64,000 nucleotides of DNA from NCBI GenBank assembly GCA_024734495.1, contig JALMQS010000269.1:62001-126000 (forward strand). Direction: 5' to 3'. This DNA is from Forficula auricularia. Its lineage: Eukaryota; Arthropoda; Insecta; Dermaptera; Forficulidae. Made by a program: the position numbers and the translations under genes. The stretch's first letter is position 1, and every line of letters begins with the position of its first letter. Below, piece after piece: positions 45,901 through 57,900 of the stretch. The notes beneath the pieces were generated by a model that had not been told where the DNA came from, did not search any database, and saw only the letters and a list, made by a program, of their open reading frames with translations.

Positions 45901-48900
45901 AAATAGTAGGAGAATTCTCTCACAAATTATCTAAAGTTGGATTTAAAAAGAATTTCAATAAATAGATTTAAAAAAAGAGGTATACCTTGTCGGTTGCCGA
46001 TGCCTGAACTGCGACAGCTCCAGTCCCTGATCCAGCTCCAGCCCCTGCGGCCATGTGTCCAGCGGGCGCGCGAATTTCTTTCACAATGCGTTTCGGAGCC
46101 AACATCGATTCAATTTGTTGATCGATATCATGTTCAAGATCTTCGTCATCTGAATCCTATAAACAAGGGAGCAACAAATGCATTAAATTTATTGGTTTTA
46201 TTCAGAGAACTTTCAATGAATGAGCCATTCGGAGCCCAATGCGATTAAGTCAAAAATTAAAACAAAAATCGTAAAAAAATTGATGTTTTTACTTTACCAT
46301 ACATGGTATGGTCAAGTATTGTAATCGTGCATGAAAAAAGTGTTTTTTCAATTGAAAAGTTTTTGTTTTGCCGAGAGTAGCAGAGTTGTTGATTCACAAA
46401 GAGAGTGATGATGAAGACCAAGTCTTCGAAACTATAGTCTCAAACAAATAAATAATATATATACAAATATATCATCTCGATATATATGTGTGTATGTTTA
46501 TTTGCATCAAGCAGAGGACAACCTCTTTGTTTCTCTTTGTGAAGTGTTTTTTCCTTCTTTTTTTCGAAATATCTCAAAAACGGCTAAAAGTATTTTGATT
46601 AAAAAAATTGAGCGAAACCATGGCATTTCGCTCTACAAAAAAGCTCTAATAGGTGAACATCGAAAAAATTATATTTTTCGAGATAATAATTGTTTTGTCA
46701 AAATGTCTGTTAGTATGTCTGTCTGCTTGTCCGTTAGTTTGTGCGTTATCAAATTTTTGTGGACGAGCTAGCTCAAAAACTAGTGTGAATATCGAAACCA
46801 AATTTCACACGTAGTTTTGGTCCATTGAGATTAAGAGCTGATTAGATTTTGGTGCATATCGACCCATAATTAAGAGGGGTGGAGGGGGGGGGGGGGGGGG
46901 GTTAAAAATTAAAAATCTAGGCCATTTGAGCAAACTCAACCAAATTTTGTATACATAATCAGCGGGCCCACAGAAGTATAAAAATGAACAAACTAACAGC
47001 CCAAAATGGGAGGGGGGGTGTATGGTCAAAAAATGAAAATATAGGCTCTTGTACCAAACTCAACCAAATTTTGTATACATAATCAGTGGGACCCCAGAAG
47101 TATAAAAATGCAAAAACTACCCCCCCCTACATGATTATAAATAATTTTAGGGGCCAGGTTGTATGGTAAAGTCAAGTGGATGGCCACATCAGAACACGTC
47201 AGCTTATTTTAAATCTCAACGTCATTGAAATATGAATCATGAGTTTCCTACGTTTGATTCACTTGCGAATCGAATGCAGGTAATTTTTGTCAGATATTAA
47301 GTAATAATAATATGTGAATTTATATATTTCTGTGTAAGAAATAATGAATTTTTAAAATACTTTTCTAATTAATATATTAAGTGAATATTTATCAAAGAGA
47401 ATTACTTTTGACAAGCACATTTTTAAAACAATATATATATATATCGCTAGACCACTGCTGGTTGAGGCTATTGGGGTCAGCTAAATCTTAAATCTGGACC
47501 AGGAGAATGAAAAAGATATGATCCATCTAGGTGTGATCCAACATCATCCCGCATGATGCTTTTACCAAACACGGATATGGATCACCTAGTGAATTTGTAA
47601 TCTAAGATCTTATATACTTCACTACCCTAGTCCAGCGCGCTTAGTCTATTAACACACATATAAGTATATATCGAGGTAAAAACTCAAAACATATTATTTG
47701 TTTTATTTTGGTGAAACCTACCTTAAAATTTTACTTACTTTTGTACTTAAAAAAGAATAAACCTAGGATTATAATTTAAGAAAAATCAGAAATTTTCCAA
47801 AAGTAGACTTAATCGCATTGGCTTCTAAACGATTTAAATAATATTAATTATAAAAATTATGCCAAATGATCAGATTTGAAGTAAAAAAACAATAACTAAA
47901 AAAATTTTCAAAATCGATGTAATTAATAGATGGGGAAAGTGTAAATCGATTGATATGCATGAATATTCTAGTTTTCAACCTCAAACCTGATCCTTAATTA
48001 TTTATAAAAAAACAGGATGTTTTTCGTAATATATTATAATTGTGATATATAAAAGAATTATGTAAAAAGTAAGAAGTCTATTGTGTTAACTGAAGATGGG
48101 TTCGTCTAGGCCCGAAACATGTATTAATAATAATAAAATTTTCAAAAATTAAGAAGATTTTTCAATCTCTTTTAATGATGTAAGAAGTATAAGGAAGTTA
48201 AATTATTTAGGTATCAAAAAATGTTATTGATTGTTTTGTGTATATAAATAAATATAAATCTTTTATAAAAAGCTATCGGAAAACGTTTATTTGAAATCCA
48301 GACGTTTCGAGAAAAATTCTCCCTTTATCAATATTAATTTTCCATCAAAATCGAAAAAAAATTGCCAATGGTCCACCCTTTGTATCATATTATCTCTGTA
48401 GACAGGATGCAGAAATTCATTATCCCTTTATCAATATTAAAACTTCTCTTTATATTTTTTCAAATTTCTTAAAATTACTTAGCATTACTCCGGAAAGGTC
48501 TGGATTTCAAATAAAACACTTTAGATTGTAATTGAATGTAATGGAAGGCAGCCCAGAGGTAGTGAGGAAAGAAAAATTAACACATATAAAATAAGGTGTA
48601 ATTTATTGGAATCCTTCCTCCTTTCCTTTCAAACCGACGTTTCGGAGGATTTTTCCCTCCTTCTTCAGGGTTTCAAAGGGTCAATGAATGAAACAAATAA
48701 AATGTTTCCTTCTTCTCTCCACAGTAGTGTTCAAAAACTTTCTTCATTTTTAACAAAAGGCATAGAAAAACAAATTTTTTTTCCTTCTTTTCTTAATTAG
48801 GAATTAGAAGGAAAAAAAATTTGTTTTTCTATGCCTTTTGTTAAAAATGAAGAAAGTTTTTGAACACTACTGTGGAGAGAAGAAGGAAACATTTTATTTG

Positions 48901-51900
48901 TTTCATTCATTGACCTTTGAAACCCTGAAGAAGGAGGGAAAATCCTCCGAAACGTCGGTTTGAAAGGAAAGGAGGAAGGATTCCAATAAATTACACCTTA
49001 TTTTATATGTGTTAATTTTTCTTTCCTCACTACCTCTGGGCTGCCTTCCATTACATTCAATTAAAATTTCTACCAGTCCGTCTCTCTCCAGAGAAAATTT
49101 CGTTGCAAAAAAAAACTTTAGATTGTTTTTGATAGAAGATTTGTATTTAATTAAATATATTTATTTACCTGTAAGCCAAGAGCAGCTTTTTGGAATTTTT
49201 TCTTCTCGTTCACTAGAGCTGCTTCAGCTTCGTCGAATTTAAAACCTTTGCCACTGAACCCACCACCTGTATGAACACGTTTCCCTTCTGCCGCCTGACG
49301 AGCTTTGTAGCGATCCCATAATGTGCGAAGTGGATCCGGTACAGCCACCTGAAACATTAACAGACAAAAATAACTAATAATAATAGAAGCTATCATCTCT
49401 GCTGTTTACAGCCGAAATATAGTACAAAACAAACCTCCTTCAAAAGGAGCGAAAAGGGGAAAAATAATAATAATGTTTCACTAATCGTATCCATAATTAA
49501 ATTATTGAAATGGAATCGTAGAGTTGGACAACAAAAAATTAAATTAAAAACCGTTTTATCATTTATTATGCCGGACGTTTCGTCACTTTATGTACGACTT
49601 CTTCAGCGGTTGAAATAATGAGACAAAGACAATCAAACAAAGAATTATGACAAATAAAAATACTTTTTAACAAAGAATAGGTTAGTTTTTAAATACCTCA
49701 TTACACAACTCAATTGTCTGATGCCCTTGAAATAATAACAATAATCTTAGAAAATCATAAGATGGTGTCATCTATTAAATCCGATGGAATGGATTAATTT
49801 AATTCTATGTCAGAAGGGCTGTTTCCCACCCCCTCGGGAATCGAACCCGAGTGCCAATAACAGCAATCCGGGCCATCTGGCTCACCTGTGAGGCGTGAAC
49901 CTCTCTGACATGTGTAAACGCGTAAAATATTTTACTCAAAGATTGTTTTCTTAATTTGTAAAATTTCGCGATCTAGTGATTCTAAATTTAAACATATAGC
50001 CATACCATATAATTTAAATAAAGGTAGTTGGGTGTTTCGAATTTTGAAGAGATTCAAAATTCGAAGGGCAATGGAATGACTTTTCCTAATTTAATATGAA
50101 AGATTTCAATGGTAATAGATTCAAATTTTCTTAGAAAACCATAAGAAGGTGTCATCTATTAAATCTGATGGAATGGATTATTTTTAATTATATGTCAGAA
50201 GGGTTGTTTTAAAATAATAATAATAATTCTCTTTCAACATCGAGCCCATCTCAAACAAGATCTAAAGGCATAGGTGAAATTTTTCAGAGAAAATGCATCT
50301 ACTACGGGTAATAATAATAATAATATAAAATATGAGCCTGTGATGGATAGATCTTATGTTAAAAAATTTTGAAATACATACAAGATTATTTATTGTATTA
50401 AATGAATACTATAGTTCTTTTTAAAAAAGCATTCACAAAAAGTTTATTAAAAATCCATACTTTTCAAAATTAAAAAAATAAAGATCCTCTCATGAATCAA
50501 AATAATCTAGTTTACAAAATTGATTGCTTTTATATTGTAACAAGAGATATATATAGGGTAGGCAAAACTATATTTAAAACAAAAAATTCGACCAAGTACA
50601 TACCATGCTAGCCGACCATTCAACTAACCTGGGACACAATTTTGATTTTTCCAATCTAAAAATTTTAGATAAAGAGTGGAATTTGGAAAAAATATAATTT
50701 TAGAAATGAGAGAGATTTAAAAAAAAATTAAATTTACAAAAGGTCAGATAAATGGGTTCTGTTTTTCTAATTTAATCTAACTTATAATTGTCTTTCGACG
50801 CGGCCACATTGTGGTTGCTCCCTGGAGTAAAGAAAATTATTTTCGACCTTTGGGTTCGCAACCGAGTGAGAGACGTTTGAATATAGTTTAATTTATCAAA
50901 AGTTTTTAAAGAAAAATAATTTTCTATAAATATTTATATTTTTTATTTTTATTCAAGGTAATTTTGTCTCTAAGACAATCTGTATGATTGTCTATTTTCA
51001 AAATATCTATTTGTTTATAGTTTCTTAATATTTCCTTTTTAAAGCAACTAATTTTCTAAATTTAATAAGGGAAAATTCCACCCGAAACGTTTTTTACTTT
51101 ATCCAATGCAAAGCATGGGTAAAGTATTGTAATCGCTCTCGGGGCAAGCGTGGCTTCAAAGGGTCCTCAGGTAAAGACTACGGAACCCATGGACTCAATT
51201 AAAGTCACAAATTGTAGTATTCAATTAGGTTGAATTTTAGCACGTGACGGTTTTGCCAAAAATTACATGGGGTCTCGTCGAGAGGCCAAAAAGTGCCATT
51301 TTCAAGCTTGAGTTGTTTGCAATAAAAGAATTTAGTCTTTTTGATTTTAAGTCGATTCTTCCACGTTTTCAGTAAAGGTTGCCATTAATAGTCAAAACAT
51401 CAAAAATGGAATGCAATAAGGTTATTCCTCTAGTATTAGATAAGAATCGATCGTTATTTTTGATTTTAAGTCAATTCCTCCATGTCTTCAGCAATGGTTA
51501 CCAATAATAATCGAAGCGTCAAAAATCTAATGTAGAATTATTATTCCTCAAGTAATAGATGAGAATCAATCGGTATTTTTGATTTTAAGTCGATTCCTCC
51601 ATGTCTTCAGCAATGGTTACCAATTTAAACCGAAACGTCAAAAATCCAATATAAAATGGTTATTCCTCGACTATTAAATGAGAATCGATCATTATTTTTG
51701 AATTAAAGTCAACATGAACTGCAAATTGCAAGTGATATCTGATTAATAATAAAGGAATAAACATATTAATATTTCAAATGAATTTGGATAAAGTTTAGCA
51801 ACGATCCGTTGCAGTTTATTTTTTTTAGAATTGTATTTATATAATAGATATGTAGGCGAATTTGCCAGCCGGGTGTTTTCGTTCAATTTCTTACCGTAGC

Positions 51901-54900
51901 AAGTTCGAGTGCGCGGACAATGTCTCCGGCATAACGTTCTTGTTCCGGGGTAATGAATGTGTACGCGTAGCCTTTATTTCCCGCCCGGCCTGTTCGTCCA
52001 CATCTATGAACATAGTCTTCGTAATGATTAGGACAATCATAATTCACAACTAATGTTAATTGTTTCACGTCAAGTCCACGAGCAGCAACTGAGGTTGCAA
52101 CCAGAATTTTCACCTGAAAAAAAATTCAAATTAAAAAAAATAGGGTGTGCCTATTCTAGGAAGATCCTAAGGTAGAAGTGAATCTTCAAAAGTTCAATTA
52201 CTAGTTCAAAACATTGTTAATTAAATTCATACTTATATTGTTATAAATCACAATAAGGGTGACATCTATGTAGAATATATAGAATTATCAATTCAATCAC
52301 CCCTCTACACCAATTGGGGCTTTTTAACGGGAATTAAGATATAAACAAACATATTCTTATGGGGAAAAAATGTTTTTGTTTCCCCGTTAGAGAATGCCTT
52401 GAGCAGTTACCGATTTTCTCCTATATTCTCATTAAATAAATAAAAAAATGTCCTCAAAAGTGCGCTAAATAGAATAAAATATATACCAAAAGTAAATAAA
52501 AATTAAAAAATAATAAACTTTTTAAAAATTATATCTAATATCATTACATGATATAGGATATATAAATGGGTCAACAAAAACCGGACATTTTTTGAATTAT
52601 GATTTTTATTTAAAAAATGGAGAAGTTTATAATTATTATTTTTGTTTGTTAGGTCTTAAAGAACAGATTTACTCCATATAAACCCCTTCTGCTTGAATGA
52701 CTTGAATGGTCTAAATCGGCGAATTTCGCTTCATTAGTGGTTCTCAATGATGCGACGTTTGGATGTCTGGACTTTGAACCACGCTGCATACTTAGAAGTC
52801 TAAATCTGGGCTGTTGGGGGGCCAAAACAAGTTGTCCTGGTAGCTTCGAAAAGCATCTGTCTCACTTTAATTGTATAAGACTTGTAGCGGAGGTCCTCCT
52901 CAACGATTCGATGCATAGTTTTTTCACTCATACCCTCAACAATTTTCGAATCGACTGCCCTGGATCCTCAAAAATCAGCTCCTGAGCCCGATTTCGGGCG
53001 TCCTGACAACGCGCTCCTTTCTGTGAATTTTCCTTGTTGGTGTTGCAAAAGCTTCGTTGGACTCGTTATACTTCGCACAGTCGATCCTGGCTACCCGAAG
53101 AATCGAATGATTTCTTTCGCTGAGCGCCCAGCGCGAACACTTTCGATAATCGCGGCTTAGTACATGCATCAAGCTATAGAACGGCTGGAAATTCATTTTA
53201 AATTTTGTCCGGATATTGTTGACGCACCATGTATATGGGGAAGTAAAGAGTGATTTCAAAGGTGGGCTGAAAATAAATAATAATTATTTTAAATATATAT
53301 TTTTTTTTAATGGAATAAATGGCATGACGTCAAAGGCAAATTTGGTATCTTTTTTTCATTCGAAATATTCAGAGGAATTATCAAATGAATACTATGAGCA
53401 TTTCAAATGGTAGGAAAAATGACCAAGTTTGACTGTGACATCATGTCATTTATTCCAGTTAAAAAAAAATTAAAATAATATAATCTACTTATTTTCAACA
53501 CAGATTGAAATCAATTTTTGATTTTTTTTAAAAAGTTTATTATTTTTTATTTGGTAACTATTTTTTTATATATATATATTTTCCGCTGTTGCTTTTGACA
53601 TCTTCAAATACATGAAATTAAAAAAGAAAAAAGAAAACTAGGCTATTCAATAGAAGTGGAATGGTCCGCTTTCTCTCTCTTATTTTACCAACCTTTCTAT
53701 CTTTTTCTGTTTGGAATATACTTACGACTTAAATTACTATTGCGCCAAAGTTTCTCTAAAAAAAAAAAAAGGTACTGATACCGATTTAAGGGAAAAATTT
53801 TCCGGGACATTTATTATATGGCGAAAATATTCTACACAGTATTCCCAATTTTTCGGTCTTTTATTAGATCAACTTAAGAATATGTATGTGAGTAAATCCA
53901 ACTTATTTTGCATTTTTTTACCTAAAAATTTGAAAATATAACTTTATCCCATCCAATAATAATACAATTTTGTGGTTCAATTATCTATAGACCAATTTCT
54001 AATAATGGTCATGAATTAAAAATATTTTTCAATTTTTTATGATTTTCCCATTCAGGTGTGATAATCAAGGAGACGGAATTGACATTAGAGAATTTTGATT
54101 TGGTAATATAGGCAGACACTGGCTTAAAAATATAGAAGGTTACAATTTTGGTTACAATTCACTAAAAGTAAAACAACACTAGAAAGTTTTTTAAATAAAT
54201 ACTTTTTTTATGCCTTGTTATCGCAGGGACGGAAATGACACTTATGAACGACATAATTAATCACTACCTTTATGAAGTCATTTTTCTGTGCTACCATATG
54301 AATAAAATTAACACCACTGGTTGCCATTAACAAACCAACTCACCAACTGACAATAGTTTCTCTCTTGACCACTGCAGTGATGGCGTGAGTCAAGTTAAAT
54401 ACTAAAACTATATTGGGGACGGAATTGATACACTGTCTTTGGACAATTTTAATAATTTTTTCAAACAAAATTTTAATAACTAAAAAAACATTATTAAATT
54501 ATAGTCTTCATTAATCATTTAGTCATATCTGAACATTTTTCAAGTAAATACACGGGTTTGAAGATTTAAACGGCCAAATTGGACAAGGGACGGAATTGAC
54601 TTTTTGTAGATTATTTGAATTGAAAAAATATGAAATTGAGTGAAATCGGCGTTAAAAAATTTATGAGTGCAACAATAAATGTATACAATTAAAGAGTATA
54701 TTATTAAAAATGGAAAATTTATCTTAAATTGGAAAAAAAACCTAGTGGACTTTACAATGCAAAATATGTTGGATTTGCTCATGTATATGAATGTAAAAAT
54801 AGAAAATATGTTTCTTACCTTGCCAGATTTGAAATCGACAATTGTCGAGTCACGATCAAATTGGTCGATGCCTCCATGTAGGGACAAACAATTGTATGAA

Positions 54901-57900
54901 GCCTTCATCAGATCTTTTAATAAGCTATCGGCATTTTCTTGTTTATCTACAAATATAATTGTACTTCCCATTGAATGAAAATGACCTAATAATTCCAATA
55001 ATTTTAAAAATTTCTGATCGTCATCCAATACAACAACATTTTGCTCTACCTCTTTACAAACGACACTTCGACCTCCAACCTGAAAGAAAAAAACAAAAAA
55101 AAAATTATATATAATTGCTTATAGTAAAAGAGTTTAAATTCGAGAAGGAAATCACAAGAGGCTGTCTTCTACTAGATCCGATATGGAATTAATAATATTA
55201 TAAAATATTTGGTAAAATAAAATTTTTAGTGTATGTTATATGTCAAAAGGGTTGTTTTCACCCTCACGGAAATCGAAAACCGAGTGCTAAAATTAAAAAT
55301 TCGAGCCAATTGGCCTGCCTATGTATCGCCCTAAATATTTCAAAATTTGTGCTTCGAAATTTAAACACTAGCCATGCCATATTAGTTTAAATAATTATGG
55401 TTGAGTGTTTCATCGAATTTGAAATTTCTTCACAAGCTAGAAGGCAATGGAAAGACTTTTAGGAAAATTAAATATAAGAGTTTAAATTGCCGAAAAAACT
55501 AAAATATAAATTTAAATTGACCAATTAGTCCGGATCGCTAATTATGACATTCGGGTTCGATTCCTGAATGGGTGTACACACTGTCATATATAATAATTAA
55601 AAATAATCCATTCCATCCCAGATCTAGTAGATGAAAACCTCTTGTGATTTCCTTAAAAAAAATTAAATCATTTATTTTTAAAGAATTTTTATTCTTTTGA
55701 AATGGTTATTTTTTTCTATTGGTTAAAAAAACACAGGTTATATTATATTAAATAAAATTGTATAAAGGAATTTTTCAAATACTTACAAATGTGTCTTTGA
55801 CAGCCTTAGGCCAGTGCTTATATCATTATTTAGTACATTATTTAGTTATCTTTTCTGATTAACAAATATCGTTAGAATTAAGATATGTTATGTGCGGCAG
55901 GAGATCTTTTTCTTAAAATTTGGGTCAAGTAAGTTAAAAGGTTGGACACCCCTGGTTTCTATTATCTATATATGGAGTCGCGAAAAATTTTTCGCTCAAA
56001 ATACGGTCGCGAATGAAAATAGTTTAAGAAGCGCTTGAATTTATTTATATCCAATTGAATTAATATTCTATGTTGCATGAAAAAGTCATTAAACAATAGT
56101 TATTAGTAAATATATATAAATTTTGATAATAATGTTTCAATATAAATAAATTCAAGATTGTCTAAGGCTGAATATGACACATTTATAAATGATCGAAACG
56201 TCCCTATATATATATATGACAATAATTTTTTTTAATATAACCTGTGTTATGTTTTAATCAAAAAAATAATAACCATTACAAAAAAAATAAAACATCCTCA
56301 AAAAATTTTCAAATCCAATCTTATAAATAAAATTAAATAATTCAGATTAAGTTCTTTGATGATTTCAATGTTAAATTGCAATTACCTGAATTTCCACAGG
56401 CCTCTGTAAAATTCTTCGTGCTAAAGCTTCCATTTGCCGTGGGAATGTTGCACTGAACATGACGGTCTGTCTATCTGGTCGTACATTCTCTACGATACGC
56501 ATAACCTGAAGAAAAAAATTAATTCAATTAAAGAGTGCAGTTATAGAGGAGATAGTCATCATCATTGAGTATACAGTCCTAAGACTGGTTTGATGCAACC
56601 ACCCGTCTCCACTCGGCTCTGTCCCCCGCCAGCTGTTTGACCTCTCTAAATGTCTGCCATCCCATATCCCCAATTTGGTTGAAATATTCTAATCTGGGCC
56701 TTCTCCTTCCCCTTTTCTTTCCCAACTCCCCCTCCAAGATATCCCTAAGGAGTCCCCCATGTCTGAGTGTGTGGGTTTCGGGGGGTGTGGTGGGTGGGAG
56801 TGGGGTGTGAGGGTGGGGTTCATGGGTTGAGGTGGTGGTGTCGGGGCGGGGGTTGGATATGGGTACATTGTGCGGGGAGTGGGGGGGGGGTTCGTGGGTT
56901 GGGGTCCAGGGGCGTGCTCCCTGGCTAGCAAGAGGGCCGCCGAAGCTAGTTAATATATCAAAGGGAAAAGTATGTACGTATGGTATATATATGTTTGTTA
57001 ACGATTTGATTGGCCAGTGCATAGCCAACGGCAATTATTAGAACGATTCTGATTGCTCAGATAGTGATCGTGCTTAGCCAATGCGTTAAACAAATTTTAA
57101 AAAGAAAACTTTTGGCCGTCTCGAGACGCTGCCAGGCAGGGCAACCCATAGATAAAAGATATAACCCGCCCGGAGGACCTAGGTGCAGAAGGCGTGCCAA
57201 AGGCACGCCTGGAGCAGCTAGTATTTAATATAAACCAGAAAGTCTTAGTAAGATTGGAATTTCAAGTCATAATTTTGATTAGCGGCGCATAAGACGCACC
57301 CCATATTTTTAACGAGTATTTTGATGGAAAAAAAGTGCGTCCTATATGGCGTCAAATACAGTAAATTGTTAATTTAGGCGTTAAAGAAAATGCAGAATTG
57401 CAAAATACCTGTGGTTCGAATCCCATATCGAACATCCGGTCAGCTTCATCAAGTACAACAAAGGTGACTCGTCTCAGATTAGTGACCCTGCCCCCGTTGG
57501 CTGCCAGCAGATCAATCATTCTGCCGGGAGTGCACACCACCACCTCAGCGCCTCGCTTCAATTCGGCAATTTGCTCCGAAATTCCAGTTCCGCCGTAGAC
57601 ACAGGATGCTGTTAAGCCCATGGGTTTACAAAATTTACGGCATTCCTATCAAATAAATACAAAAAAAAAAATAGTATATGTAACTAAATATTTTGAAGTA
57701 GTTTATTGATTGTTTTACTTATTAAATAAATACAAGTACCTGGAACACCGAGCGATGCTCGGTAATTTTTTCAGGTAAAAAGGTCGATTTTTGATCGCAG
57801 TCAAAATAAAATAAAATCGAAATAAAACTTAATTTATATTTTTACCAACATTTACACCCGCTATGGCCATCACCAAGACGTATCACTGGCCACAAAGTTT

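Larger units (their letters stand above)
46291..47206 (+). mobile_element. Helentron-like family B, complete copy (intronic)
   Basis: The 5' hairpin ACTTTACCATAC-ATG-GTATGGTCAAGT (46291-46317) is followed by ATTGTAATCGTGCATG, the TTCGAAATATCTC block, a GTCTGTCTG microsatellite (46710-46740) and the GAGCTAGCTCAAAAACTAG region. The 3' end carries GTATGGTAAAGT (47161-47172), the inverted 5' terminus, then GGATGGCCACATC. A family H piece is inserted at 46345-46540. Confidence 0.72.
48530..49062. mobile_element. 533-bp near-perfect palindrome, family C (intronic)
   Basis: Two arms of about 260 bp are almost exact reverse complements around 48796. Each arm carries ATTGAATGTAATGGAAGGCA outside, a hammerhead-like motif in the middle (48636-48668 minus, 48925-48956 plus) and ACAAAAGGCATAGAAAAACA inside. 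Transcribed with the pre-mRNA it would make one long hairpin. The open frame at 48606-48800 is not conserved coding sequence. Confidence 0.9.

Noticed and set aside
48606..48800. 64-codon frame with similarity to 26671-26874
   Set aside because: Similarity stems from the family C foldback sequence, which is palindromic and noncoding.
49820..49890. tRNA gene candidate with a B-box
   Set aside because: No acceptor and anticodon stems close, and the sequence continues into a tail repeated elsewhere; it is a tRNA-derived SINE.
53711..53941. 76-codon frame in a DDX46 intron
   Set aside because: Starts in AT-rich sequence with poly-A run, shows no similarity to any known helicase exon, and the flanking exons join without it.
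56579..57034. 151-codon Pro-rich frame on the minus strand
   Set aside because: Composite of a Helitron C-rich body and a LINE 3' end; the proline runs are composition effects.
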